Part shown: piece by piece, positions 23,601-33,500 of the stretch
Numbering within the stretch: the stretch's first letter is position 1
Layout of the letters: every line of letters starts with the position of its first letter
From: Symbiodinium microadriaticum
Taxonomy: Eukaryota; Sar; Dinophyceae; Suessiales; Symbiodiniaceae
DNA length: 64,000 bases
Assembly (NCBI GenBank): GCA_001939145.1
Contig: LSRX01000679.1
Span: 162,495-226,494, forward strand
Reading direction: 5' to 3'
The notes under the pieces: generated by a model
The model's database searches: none
What the model was told of the DNA's origin: nothing
What the model saw: the letters and a program-made list of their open reading frames with translations, nothing else
Program-made: the position numbers and the translations under genes

Positions 23601-26600
23601 GTCCGGTGTTTAGACATCCTGGGTAGCTCACCGTGTAGGGATGGCCTCATCCGATACCCATGAGGAAGATCCTGCACTACTTAGGTCCGATATGTGGATC
23701 GCATATTGTCTGGTGCTTCGATCGCCGACTACGGAATACAAAGCATCCTTTGCTTGCCGTCCATTTTCAGGCATCGTCCATGTGCCAGCTTTGATTTTGT
23801 TGTGGGGATGGGTCAGCTTTTCCATTTGCTGTTCACATCCCACCCCTGTCTTATAGATTTCCACCTCCCACGTTTAATCAGTGCGTGCCGAGACAGCGGA
23901 AAATAAAACAGTGAATATGAGAGGTTCGTATGCATCTTTATATTCAAGAGAAATAACTGCTATGCCAAGCAAATACCACAATACTAATGCTACAAAAACC
24001 ACGATTGTGTGTCGCAGATGTCAGTTGATTTGCAGGCAGTCCTCAACGACAACTTCTGTTAAGTTTACCAGGCGGCCCTCGTAGAGAGAGGACAGCATGG
24101 CACCTGCGCGCTGGACTTCCCAAATCATGATCAGCTACACCCATATCCCTGAACGTCAACGAAACACGTAGAAGAAGCAAACCCTTACTAAGCTCGTCCT
24201 AAACCCTAAACCCTAAACCCTAAGCCTTAAACCTCTAAACCCTAAACCTAGAACTTCCAGGATTCCAGGGCACTTAGCTGGCCGTTGTTCAAGAAGAGCT
24301 GGACCACGAGTCCGGGTTGCGCAAATGGGGGCAAGATGACTTGGAGATAGCGACCGAAGCACTGGACGGGAAAAGGCTTTGATGCCTTCCGCGAAACAAC
24401 AGACTTTCAGAATAGCAATGATAATGCGGATGATAACAATAACAACAATGATCATCATCATAATAATCAGAATAATGGTTCAGTCAGAATCTGCGTGAGA
24501 ATGAATATGCTCACGACATGTTCAGTCTGCTTGATCTGAGCTGCATCCACACCAGCTGGAAGCATGAATGCTTGCTGCTGCATTGTGGAAAGCAAGTTTG
24601 CCAAGGCCAGCGAATCTGTCCCGAACAAGTTCCTCAGAGCTGAACGAGTCCACGATGAGAACTCCACACACTGCGATGCCGTCCCAGGTGGGCAGCCGGC
24701 TACTCTGTCAGCACTGGCAGAAGATGCGCTTCCATGCGCGGAAACCCTAGACTCCCTAAACAAAGCCCCTCTAAAGTCCTTTTGGGACCCTGAAAAGCGG
24801 AAGAGAAAAGCAGCAACTTTTAGAAAGCCCCTAAACCCTAAACCCTACACCGAGCTGCAGCTGCTGGCCCCAGAAGCGGCGGGGGACAAATAACTCCCGC
24901 GCTGGATCTCCGCCATCGAACTGGTAGATCTTCGATGAGAGCCTCAGAGTGGCGATATCTCATCAAAGTATCCAGGAGTATTGGGTGCACAGTACAGGTT
25001 ATATATACATATATAGATACTATATTAAATATAAATATGTAAATATAAATAAATCAAACAATCAATAAAAATATTTATACACATATATATATATATATAT
25101 AGGTATATATATATATAGGTGTATATATATATATAGGTATATATATATATATACACATATTATATATATATATAGGTATATATATATAGGTATATATATA
25201 TATACACATATTATATAGGTATATATATATAGGTATATATATATACATATTATATATATATATATTTATACTTATATTTATATTATATATATATATTTAT
25301 TTATTTACTTATTTATATGTGCCATGTGCACACCATGCAATCACAAGACCAGTAGGCCAGTAGGCCTCTCATACTTGTATAAGTCAGGCTGTTCACTCGG
25401 GCCTGGGATGCTCAAATCACCCTGCCGAGCAGCTGGGCGAAGGAATCCTGAGCTNCAAGGGACTGGTGCTGCTGTCAAGAAGATCCGGGACAAGGAGAAA
25501 CCAGGGGTTTCAGAGATCAGAAGAACAAGAACTGTAACAACAAGTCACCACAAGTCAATACACAAACCAATAGGATCAGCCAATGATGCCCATTGCAAAA
25601 TGCCTAACAGCAACAGCAACAACAGGACTGTCAGGATTGATACTGACGACTACATCAAAAACACACACACGCACACACACACTTGTGTGCTTCGGGTGCA
25701 TATCAAAATAAAATATATATATATATATATAGAGAGTGTAGGTACTTATTTAGGAACCCCAACCCTAAACCCCAAGCAAACTGCCACCAGTCAGGTGAAG
25801 GCTGGACAAAGCCCAGAGGTCTCCCTACCCAGCACCCGAGGCTGGATGAGCACTATACGGCCACCAAAAGCAGATCAAGCTTCGTATGTCTTCAATTCCA
25901 GTCCGTCTGCGCCATCCCTGGACCAAAACTTCACTGCTGCAGCCTCGGCTTGCAAATGGGTCTCAACTTGAGGTATCGGGGTTCTTTTGGTGGTTCTGGA
26001 CAGCTTCTATAATCCATATGTCAGCTTGAAGGCAATAGCCTCACAGCACCGCCCTCCTGACAGCGCCAAGGGATGGCGTCCGGGTGCAGGCACCTGACGG
26101 AACTCCTCCTCTGTGAAGCCTCAGCGTGGGATTTTAGGGATTTCAGGAATTCCAGGGCGGCTCTACCCAAACAGAAAGGAGTCGATTCACGAAGTGTGGA
26201 ATGGCACGCCAAGCGGTGCCCGTGCGCCCTCTCGGCCCTCTCGGCTGCCGGCTCTTTGCTGCATGCAAACAAGGGGCTGAACACGACCACGCCCTCACCT
26301 TCACACCGTTTCTACTTGGGGCCAGCTTCTTGGGAGGGAGCTCTCAGAGTGTGTCTAGCTAGTCAAGACATGCGAGACGAAATCGCACGAATCAAAAGGT
26401 GGCGTCGAGGTACCTTCCGGCGCATTCCTCAGATATCACACCAAGCACCCTGGCTGAAGGACGGTGTCTTGAAGAGCTCGGGTAGCATCGAACTAAAGGA
26501 TGCATCCAAGGAGCACCACAATCGGACCACGCTCATTCTGCAATTCCACAAGGATGAGCAAGTAGATCTCCTGCGCAAAAAGGCTCGCTAAACTTGCTTC

Positions 26601-28593
26601 TGAGCTCAATGCGAGTGCCCAGAACATAGATTTCCTCTGCAGTGCACCCGAAGACCAAGGACCATTTCCTATAAATTGACCGAGTACTTCACGCCAGGTC
26701 AAGAGTGGACCACGATGCGATTCTCCTGTGCATCTGGGAATGCCTCCTTCAGGGTTTGCCGCAGCCGCTGAAGTTGGCCTTCAAGTGATGGGCTACGGCT
26801 ACGATGCAATGTGCACGTTTCGATCAAACGGAACAGTGAACTGTTACCAGCCAAGAATTGAAGTACTCATTGCCAGGAGGCGGAGTTCGCGTGTAGAGTT
26901 GATGATCCGCACGAAGACCCGCGGGACTTTCGTTGGCACATCTCCCAGTCCGAGGAAACGGCGAACACGACGAGTCATGTCCTCCAGTGTCAGTGGCGCC
27001 TCCAAGTTGTGGTGCCAGAAACTTCCACCCCATCTCGTCCCTCCGAAAACCACATGCTGATCCACCATCTGGTATGTGGAGTATGTCATGAAGTCTTCGA
27101 ACTTCACGTCTATGCAATGGAGGACGCCCTCCAAAGAGCTGCGTGTCCAGTCAAAAGGGTACGAGTTCTTTCGAAGTCCCATAAGCTGGAGTGCATAAGA
27201 TGGTGCACAGTAACAGCCAAGACCGATAAATTCGCAGCGGTTCATGAAATCGGTGGCGCGTGGTCCACACACGTTTAGACTTACTCGGCGCTCTTCTGGT
27301 GTCATCTCCGGAATGAAGCTGTAGCCTTTTTGACTGCTGGGATCCTCAGCTGGTGTACATTGCAAATTATGTTTATAGGCTTTAGGGTTGGGATTAGGGT
27401 TTAGGGGGTTTAGGGAGTTCAGGGGTTATCAGGGGTTATCAGGGTGGAGCGAGGCTTGTGGCGAATATTAAGCTGCGACTGGGACGCTTCGAGGTGAGCA
27501 TCCCATGGTTGGTTGGCTACCTGATGGGCCTGCGATTTGCCGGAGGCGGCCTGCGCAGCCTGTATCGCGGCACAGGCCTGGCAAAGACATCGCCGCTTTT
27601 TTGCCAGGGGTCGTGCAATTCATGACTTCTGCTACGATCAAACTCATGTCGAATTTGGAAGCTGCTTCCTGCGCTTGGACGCTGCCATGGTCGACCACGG
27701 AGGCAACAGCTGCCTCTGCTGCAGCAGCGACTGCAACGACCTGCAGCACGCGCAACGCGGGCGATGCTAACATGTTGAAGGCTTGCCCCGATGTTGGCTC
27801 CAAGCCTTGCCCCGATCACATCCAACTACTTGCCAAGATGCTGCAGCTCCCGCTGCTACTGATGCTGTTGCTGCCAAGGGTGTGGTGTTGTCCTGGCTTG
27901 GAACATGAGCAACACCGCAACACCCACTACCCACCGCTTCAATGGTGCGAAAATTGCGATTTCATGCAAGGTTGTCATTGCTGAAAGGTGTTCTGGCCAA
28001 GTGGCTGTCACTCCAGCTGCTACTGAAGCGGTTGCTGCCAATGCCTCTGGAATCTCTGTAGATGCCGCCGCCATGAAAGTTTAGATTTTGATTCAGTTGC
28101 GTCTTGAGACATCCAGCCACAAAAGCACAGGGAGTCAAAGATCACAAGAAGTAGTCCATGACACAAGACACAGCCGATGTCTCGATGCAGACGCCGGATC
28201 TTCTGAGACCGACTTCAAGACCTATCATCATCGAGCCTGTTCTTCACGAAACCACCTGGAAACCCAAGATGACGGGTTGGCACGCACTGGACACGTGATA
28301 GGTTCGGACGCAGGATGTAAGGCCTGCACTGCACAGCTCCTTCCCACAGCCTCTTCGAAGTACGGTAGCGCCTGCATGGCAAACACTGCAGTGCTGACAA
28401 GAGCTGGGTTCCTGTGGTGCGAGAACTGCCGCCTGAGACGTGACCCTGAAAAGTTTAGAGCATCATCACGGTCAGCATACCTCCAGCTGCAGGGGGCAGT
28501 TTCGAGAGACAGGCTCAAGAAGTTATGCAGAAAGGTCCCGGGCTGCACGTCTGCAATGATTCCAAAGCTGAAAGCTGGCGGAACCTGGCCCAT
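17688..28593 (-). CDS. ADPRM: Mn-dependent ADP-ribose/CDP-alcohol diphosphatase-like metallophosphatase
   Basis: Family members hydrolyse ADP-ribose, IDP-ribose or CDP-alcohols at a two-metal calcineurin-type site. Exons (high to low): 28593-28544, 28480-28387, 19175-19118, 18498-18448, 18376-18287, 17719-17688. Exon 1 opens with ATG and FSFGIIADVQ; exon 2 continues YADRDDALNFSGSRLRR. The DxQ/YAD junction matches the first metal-binding block. Exons 3-5 read through in phase and give VDFIAQLGDFVDGCNR (GD block), TLHLVGNHELYNFPRKEM (GNHE block) and LSEPYRTAK. The last gives LDPYEISIC, matching the family's 'LDxYDIS' strand. A linker of about 14 residues before VDFIAQ and the C-terminal His blocks were not found. 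Exons 2 and 3 are 9.2 kb apart, with another same-strand gene, an ATP-grasp relic and a satellite element between them. That could be a very large intron, two gene copies, or a scaffolding error. Identity of the exon 3-5 block is strong; the link to exons 1-2 is inference. Confidence 0.8.
18033..18209. repeat. Exact 88-base duplication around an unknown base
   Basis: Bases 18033-18120 (TATAT and AGTAT repeats ending in AATCAGC) recur exactly at 18122-18209, separated only by the N at 18121. The unit-for-unit identity at the N points to an assembly join. It lies in the intron between the GNHE exon and the LDPYEIS exon of the metallophosphatase. Confidence 0.9.
18600..18690. repeat. TA and CATA microsatellite
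   Basis: TATA and CATA tracts, with a short CATG block, upstream of the exon at 18498. It lies inside the intron between the QLGDFVDG exon and the GNHE exons. Confidence 0.85.
20992..21025. repeat. CA/GT microsatellite hairpin
   Basis: A short CA run is followed immediately by a GT run around CCCATGTG, so the two halves can pair as a stem. The sequence between 19.4 and 21.5 kb otherwise shows nothing I could assign, and it lies within the 9-kb intron. Confidence 0.85.
21571..22175 (+). pseudogene. Broken, tandemly repeated ATP-grasp fragment (Cj0069-like)
   Basis: Three partial copies of one protein segment follow each other. Copy 1 reads NGKRAMHKLGIQVLPSPDMM, MGAKDTLFKVAMLRIG and IKQNKGSSGEGIWITKR. 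The GSSGEGIW loop looks like the glycine-rich nucleotide loop of Cj0069-type ATP-grasp proteins. The same nucleotide segment recurs 183 bases later (21757 and 21940). Copy 2 has GLEDM and GGFKKS in different frames, so it has at least two frameshifts. Copy 3 is open again, with ITKRRPGSSCTSPDV, ILKIVLEDMLAHFTLQ and GGFKKMLALQLHGIKQ, then stops at about 22175. No copy carries the rest of the ATP-grasp fold. It is opposite in strand to the surrounding metallophosphatase exons. A fragment captured and duplicated by the neighbouring foldback element is one explanation. The family name rests on recalled sequence similarity and needs a profile search. Confidence 0.6.
22263..23525. repeat. Foldback element with 85-bp satellite in 254-bp higher-order units
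   Basis: The ends are perfect 30-base inverted repeats (22263-22292 and 23496-23525). A longer imperfect inverted repeat continues inward to about 22455 on the left and from about 23385 on the right. Between them lies an array of 85/85/84-base monomers. Their shared core, GTCGGGCCTGGGTGGGAGCC, starts at 22511, 22596, 22681, 22765, 22850, 22935, 23019, 23104, 23189, 23273 and 23358; a divergent first copy is at 22438. Three monomer types (A with CGCAATCC and TTCTTTACGG; B with AAACAATC; C with AAACAACC) cycle as A-B-C with a 254-base period. Each monomer contains a near-palindrome around AATCTGCAAAACACAGTG. Open frames across it repeat on both strands and are by-products. Confidence 0.95.
24197..24252. 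repeat. Telomere-like CCCTAAA tract
   Basis: Seven or so CCCTAAA units, some decayed to CCTTAAA or CTCTAAA. A second small tract is at about 24828-24848. Both lie within the large metallophosphatase intron. Confidence 0.85.
25000..25315. repeat. TA-rich microsatellite
   Basis: About 300 bases made almost entirely of TA, TATAGG and TTTA units. An unknown base at 25455 follows shortly after but shows no flanking duplication. A further CA/TA run is at about 25660-25735. Confidence 0.95.
26505..27310 (-). CDS. DUF1796-type putative papain-like cysteine peptidase
   Basis: Three exons join in phase: about 27310-26852, 26778-26726 and 26570 to about 26505. Exon 1 gives FIGLGCYCAPSYALQLMGLR, then SYPFDWTRSSLEGVL, where the early Cys and the YPFDW block are hallmarks of the DUF1796 family. 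It continues with GSFWHHNL and RRVRRFLGL. Exon 2 gives LQRLRQTLKEAFPDAQ, and exon 3 starts EIYLLILVELQNERGPIVV, matching the family's later strand. The first intron (26779-26851) is GC-AG and the second (26571-26725) appears to be GA-AG. The first ATG and the C-terminal exon were not found; a strong GTAAGT inside exon 1 near 27283 leaves its upstream part uncertain. Family function is only predicted from fold, so substrate and location are unknown. The gene sits between metallophosphatase exons on the same strand. Confidence 0.78.
27376..27445. repeat. Telomere-like TTTAGGG tract
   Basis: TTTAGGG-type units with GGATTAGGG and TTTAGGGG variants, followed by a short AGGGGTTATC duplication. It lies immediately upstream of the DUF1796 exons. 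Confidence 0.85.
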
Positions 28594-28804
28594 GCAGCGG
28601 AGTCACACTGCCGTTCATGGCTTTTCCTTACTGCGACCGTCCTTGCTCTTGACTTTTCACCAACTCAAACCTCTGGTCGCCTGGTGTAAGATCTTTAAAA
28701 TCTAAGTCGCGTGAAGCACGTGCGATGAACAAGCGAGAACCAAAGCGAAACCATGGAAACAATCAAGGCCCCCTTCGGAGTTCTAGGACTAGTAGAAGTT
28801 AAGA

Positions 28805-29675
28805 CTTCAATCCAACCCTAAAGACTAAACACCTACAATCCTGAATCCTAAACCCCCCTAAGCCCCTAAACCCTATACCCTCCTAAACCCTAAACCCTAA
28901 ACCCCTAAGCCTAAACCCTATACCCTCCTAAACCCAAAACCCCTTAACCCTAAACCCTCCTAAATCCTAAAGCCTCTAACACCCCTAAAACCCCTAACAA
29001 ATCCTACCTCATCGACTCGAAGTCTCGGGGTTTCTGCCTTCGCCGAGCTGAATCTACAGCTGGCCGTGCTCGCTGTCTTTCGGCTCTGCCTGGCTAGGTT
29101 TGGGGGAGGGGGGCGGGGGGGGGTTGTTGCGGGTTTAAGGCATGTTTTTGGGTTTAGGGTTTGGGGTTAGGGCCTTTTTTACGGGCTTTTTAGGGTATTC
29201 TTTTGGGGGGGCGGTTCTGAGGTTCAATGGGGTTTGGGCGTTGTTCGGATTTAGGCTTCAGAGGGTTTTGGTGTGAGAAATTGAGGTGCAGGGATGTGCA
29301 CCTCAATGCCCCCAGCCCTAAACCCAAAACCCTAAACCGCTAAACCCCTAAAAACTAAACCCCTAAACCCTAAACCCCTAAACCCTAAACCCAACACCCC
29401 TAAAACCCTAAACCCTCCCAAAGGGGCAGCGGGTTCTTTTACCGTCTCCTCTTGCTTGGCTCCCGGCCGCACTCCGAGCACGGAGAGACCAGCAAGGCAA
29501 AGGCCCGTTAGACCTGCTTAGGGCTTAGGTAGGGGCTTAGGGCTTAGGGGTTTAGGGTTTAGGGCTTAGGGCTTAGGGGTTTAGGGGTTTAGGGGTTTTA
29601 ATTGCTCAGGGGTTTAGGGGTTTAGAGGTTTAGGGGTTTGGGGGTTTAAGGTTCAGACCTTAGGGTTTAGGGTGA
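28805..29675. repeat. Cluster of telomere-like tracts in alternating orientation
   Basis: CCCTAAA-type units dominate 28805-29002, TTTAGGG-type units appear at 29140-29175, CCCTAAA-type again at 29315-29425, and TTTAGGG/TTTAGGGG units at 29515-29670. Between them are a G-rich run (29103-29125) and ordinary sequence. This is the densest telomere-like region of the window. It lies just upstream of the first metallophosphatase exon. Confidence 0.92.
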
Positions 29676-29679
29676 AGTT

Positions 29680-30810
29680 GAGGGCTTTGCTGTGGGGTTG
29701 CTTTCCTGATGGACTCGCCATGTGGGCACCCGGGAAGCAAAAAGAGAATGCTGCAAAGAAATCCCTCATTTGTAGCAGCATGGACCATAACTACAACGGC
29801 CTTCCAACACGGCCATCGCCTTCAGAGATTCTGTTGCCGGCCTGTCCTGTACACTTATTGACATACTTGTCTACCCCATATCATGACCAAACCCAGAAGG
29901 TGGCTGTGACCATCTGTGACCCGAGAGCGGTGTCGGGCAACTCATCTATCATGGATGGGCGCTCGTATCAGTGATGCCTGAAGCCCGATGGGGAAAGCTC
30001 CTAAACGCGGATTTGTCACTAGAGTCACTCGAGAGTCGAGAGAGGCCTCCTTGAGGGCTACGGCTTGAAGGATGTTCGAAGCTTAAACATCCACGCTCTC
30101 GGAGCCTATGCCCCCAGGTCTCATGTCAAGAAAACACGGCTCCACCATACCTTTGGCAAGCAAGTGCTTCGATTTCGTCCACAGACTTCCCGCAGACCCA
30201 ACTATTCTGCTCAAACTACCAACCCCTAATAAGAGCCAGGGCTGTCCCCAGCCTTTTCGCGACTTCAGAGCGCGATCGCGAGTTGAACATGTTGCTCCTC
30301 CTTCCGCCAGGTAGTTTCAGACAATCGGGAACCCAAACAAAGAACCGAACTTGTACGATCTTCAGCACAAGGATCCCCAGAAAAGGACCTACTGTTACAT
30401 GCCCCCACCATTCTTAAAACCCCAACCGCAACCTGGGCTGACGTGTCCTGCTAAACACGGGACCGGAGCAATGCATGCCACAGCCGGGGTCAGCTGCATT
30501 ATTTGGTAAAAAACGAATAATCGTGGGTTCTGGGCTGGGTTTAGAACTGCGGCTTTTCGAGGCTGAAAGGATGATCATCGGGTGGATCACTAGGAAGGCT
30601 TTGAAGATAAGGTATGGTATGAAGGGGAGTGCAAGACTCAGCGGTGCGGCATGCTGCCGCCCCTGCTCGAGGCCAACATGGCCACTCGACATGCAGAAAC
30701 ACCCCAACAAATACGAGCTTCGGTCTTCGGAGTTGTCCTGCTTGTGCAACAGCACGTACAACTCGAAAAGCTGCACAAACGAGTGGCATTGCAAAGCGGC
30801 GGCTCTTGCG
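29680..30810. other. No clear gene
   Basis: Frames of 135 codons (minus) and 169 codons (plus) overlap each other at 30.4-31.0 kb. Neither shows a domain, and the minus frame lies beyond the stop of the glycosyltransferase-like frame. I see no other signal. Confidence 0.4.
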
Positions 30811-30813
30811 GAA

Positions 30814-31770
30814 CTACCCAAGCACGCTGCGCCCCCTGTTTCTGCGGCTCTCTTTAGCTTGGGTCCTTCTGCTCAACAACCGCAGCACTGCGTGCTGCCA
30901 GAAAGCGAGCACTTGCGACGTGGTTTCTGCCTGAAATGCCCGCATGGCCTTGCTTCGCAGCTGCAACTCTCCGTTGCTTGCTGAGTGCAGCTGAAGCAAC
31001 AGATCCGGAAAGCTGGCGAAGTAAGCCATGTGCGGCAAACGAGCAATGTCCGAATAGGAGGCCCAGTAATGGCACCGCGCCGGGTCGATGTGCCTTAAGC
31101 CCTTCGTCGCGCAGAAGGGCGGCGGATGTGGCCAAGTTTCGGACGCGTTCTGTGCAATCGCAGGCTCCATTACGGCAGGATCAGACACGGTCCAGCTGAA
31201 GGCCCACATAAAGAAGTCAGCCGGCAAGTACAATGGAACACCCATACTGTACAGCTCCAACAACTTGATGAAGTGTACATCGTATGGGAAAACAACTGCT
31301 GCTCGATGCTCGGCCAGCCGTTTGTACCGGTCTTTCCGGCCACTTTTCCAGGCTGGCACTTCCTCAAATCCCACCACTTGCAGCTTGCGAGTCCCTGCAT
31401 TCAGAGCGCTGAACTCCTTGAGCAGTGGCAGGAAGAAAGGCCGGTGCAACTGCTGCTGCACCACGAGGATCCGGGAGAGGTCCTCCTCCTGAGGGGCCCT
31501 CCATTGCCATCGTGCTGTTTGGATGGCCAGGTATCTCGCCACTGGCAGCTTCAACCCAGTTTGCCACAGCACCTCGCAGGACTTCTCTAGAAGGGGGAAC
31601 GAAGCGACAGCTAGGCCGACGACCTGCAGTTGAAGGAACGCAGTGTCACCTGAAGCACTGCAGCACGTGAGCTGCAGGCAGCTGCCGAAGCTGGCTCTGG
31701 GATCCCGGCACACGAAAACATTCTTTGGGTCCTGAGCCTTGGGGCATTGCGTCATACGAAGTCTCCCCTG
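30814..31770 (-). CDS. Glycosyltransferase-like protein, 3' exon(s)
   Basis: An uninterrupted frame of about 319 codons ending at 30814. The upstream limit follows a GTGCAG acceptor-like site near 31768, and the frame's first codon is not ATG, so more exons probably lie upstream. A candidate segment with PIFLFVQPHLRTLW lies at about 31.85-32.0 kb. The middle reads AAVVFPYDVHFIKLLELYSM and GVPLYLPADFF, followed by CHYWASYSDIARLPHMAYF and SFPDLLLQL. This layout, a hydrophobic 'FPYxxxxxKLxELYxMGxPLxxP' block followed by 'YWxxYxDxxxLPHxxYFxSxxDLL', is one I associate with algal proteins annotated as putative glycosyltransferases. The assignment rests on that resemblance only; no sugar-nucleotide site can be pointed to. 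The unbroken length, against multi-exon neighbours, is unusual. Confidence 0.6.
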   Translation of the reverse strand, partial: QGRLRMTQCPKAQDPKNVFVCRDPRASFGSCLQLTCCSASGDTAFLQLQVVGLAVASFPLLEKSCEVLWQTGLKLPVARYLAIQTARWQWRAPQEEDLSRILVVQQQLHRPFFLPLLKEFSALNAGTRKLQVVGFEEVPAWKSGRKDRYKRLAEHRAAVVFPYDVHFIKLLELYSMGVPLYLPADFFMWAFSWTVSDPAVMEPAIAQNASETWPHPPPFCATKGLRHIDPARCHYWASYSDIARLPHMAYFASFPDLLLQLHSASNGELQLRSKAMRAFQAETTSQVLAFWQHAVLRLLSRRTQAKESRRNRGRSVLG

Positions 31771-32814
31771 CACGAGCCCCGGCTTCTTGCCAACCCTCTA
31801 CATGGAGACATCTGTGAAGCACTGAGACAAGCACCAGCTCACGAAAGTCCCTGAGCCTGTCATACCGGGAGTTGCTACAGTGGTGATGTCTGAAAGCATA
31901 GCAGCATAGCATAGCTTAGGATGCGGCCACAATGTCCTGAGGTGCGGCTGCACGAACAGGAAGATGGGCTGGTCCTGGCATCTGACAGTCTGACAATCCG
32001 TCAAACGCTTCCCGAGTTGAATCGTAGAGCTGCACAAAAACTTCGCTTCGGAGATACTCACAAAACTGTTTTCACTTTCGGTGCGCCAAGCTACGGCTTT
32101 GTGGCGGTAATGGCAGCAGCAGTCATGTGCAGAGAGAAGTTCTCGGACAGTCAGAAATGCTACTGCAAATCTACATTTAAATTGCATTCTACATGCACGG
32201 ACTCAGAATCAAAAGACAAGAATACTGGACCCTTCTCCCCCGTCCATCACACCGAGGATTGGCTTTCGGAAATGTTGGTACAGCTTGCACCAGTAGATTG
32301 GGATGGAACCTCACTCATGCAAGATCACACAACATTGATTCCCTGCAACTTTGTCCGGGCAGCGAAACTTGCATCAGAGACTTTCGCACTGGCTGCATCG
32401 TGATGGCTCTAGGAGGCTGACACATGAAGGCATCCACCGTCCGCAGCGAACTTCGGAACCTAAAGCTCAACAAAAACACTATGAAATCGCCTTCAGATAC
32501 GCCCCGGTCCTTGCTGAAGCTGATGGAAAGACGCTGAGGAGTCCCAACTGAAGCCAAAGCGCTATGCGAGGACTCGAACCCCAAACCCAAAGCCCTGAAG
32601 CGCCGAAGCTTCGGGGGCAGAAGCGGGCTCAGAAATTTGGGGACACTCGGAAGCCGCAAGGCGAGGGGGTCGGGCCCCCGGCAGGTGGTGGAACTCGCGT
32701 GCAAGTCGGTCTGAGGATACAGGGAGAGCTCGGAGGACATGGGAGGCGGCCCAGGCTTAGCACGCGGCCAATGTCCCTGCCGACTTTCTCCACCTGCGAA
32801 CTGCGAAGTTTCAA

Positions 32815-33500
32815 CATATCTATATATATATATTATATATATATATATATATGTATTGAATCGGCGAGTTCCTTAACTTAACAAAGTAACTAGCTAAGTA
32901 CATACTTAATTCGTTCATTCATTAACCAGTGAATTGTCTAACTGATCACTTCATTGGCTCATTAGCTCATTCATGAGTCAATTCATTGATGAATTACTTG
33001 AGTAGTTCATGAGGTGGTAAGTGAGTTAGTTAGTTAGTTAGTTGGTTGGTTGGTTGGTTGGTTGGTTGGTTGGTTGGTTAGTTAGTTAGTTAGTTGCCGA
33101 GTTAGGTAAATAGTTAGTTATTTATTTAGTAAGTTATATAGTTAGTTGGTTAATTAGATAGTGAGCTGGTGAGCTAGTTAGCTGGACAGTTAGTTAGTCA
33201 GTTAGTTAGCTAGTTAGCTAGTTAGTTAGTGCCTAGTTGGCTAGTTAGTCCGTCAGTCAGTCAGTCAGTCAGTCAGTTAGTTAGTTGGTTATTTACTTAG
33301 TTAGTTGGTTAGTCAGTTAGTTAGCTAGTCAGTCAGTCAGTCAGTCAGTCAGTCAGTCAGTGAGTTAGTTAGTTAGTTGGTTGGTTAGTTAGATAGTTGG
33401 TTGGTTAGCTAGTTGGTTAGCTGGCTGCTTAGGTTAGCTAGTTAGCTAGCTCAGTAAGTGAGCTAAATTAAGTTACGTTACGTTAAGTTACGTTAGGTTA
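32815..33500. repeat. TA run and long mosaic of 4-base repeats (GTTA, GTTG, GTCA)
   Basis: A TA run (32818-32852) leads into about 480 bases built from 4-base words of the type TTAG, TTGG, TCAG and CTAG, with clean sub-blocks of GTTG (about 33040-33078) and CAGT (about 33252-33282 and 33328-33362). The sequence keeps a four-base rhythm although the words change. Confidence 0.9.

Noticed and set aside
28088..28705. A 205-codon plus-strand frame
   Set aside because: It runs antisense to the metallophosphatase exons, which carry clear family motifs, and shows no domain of its own.
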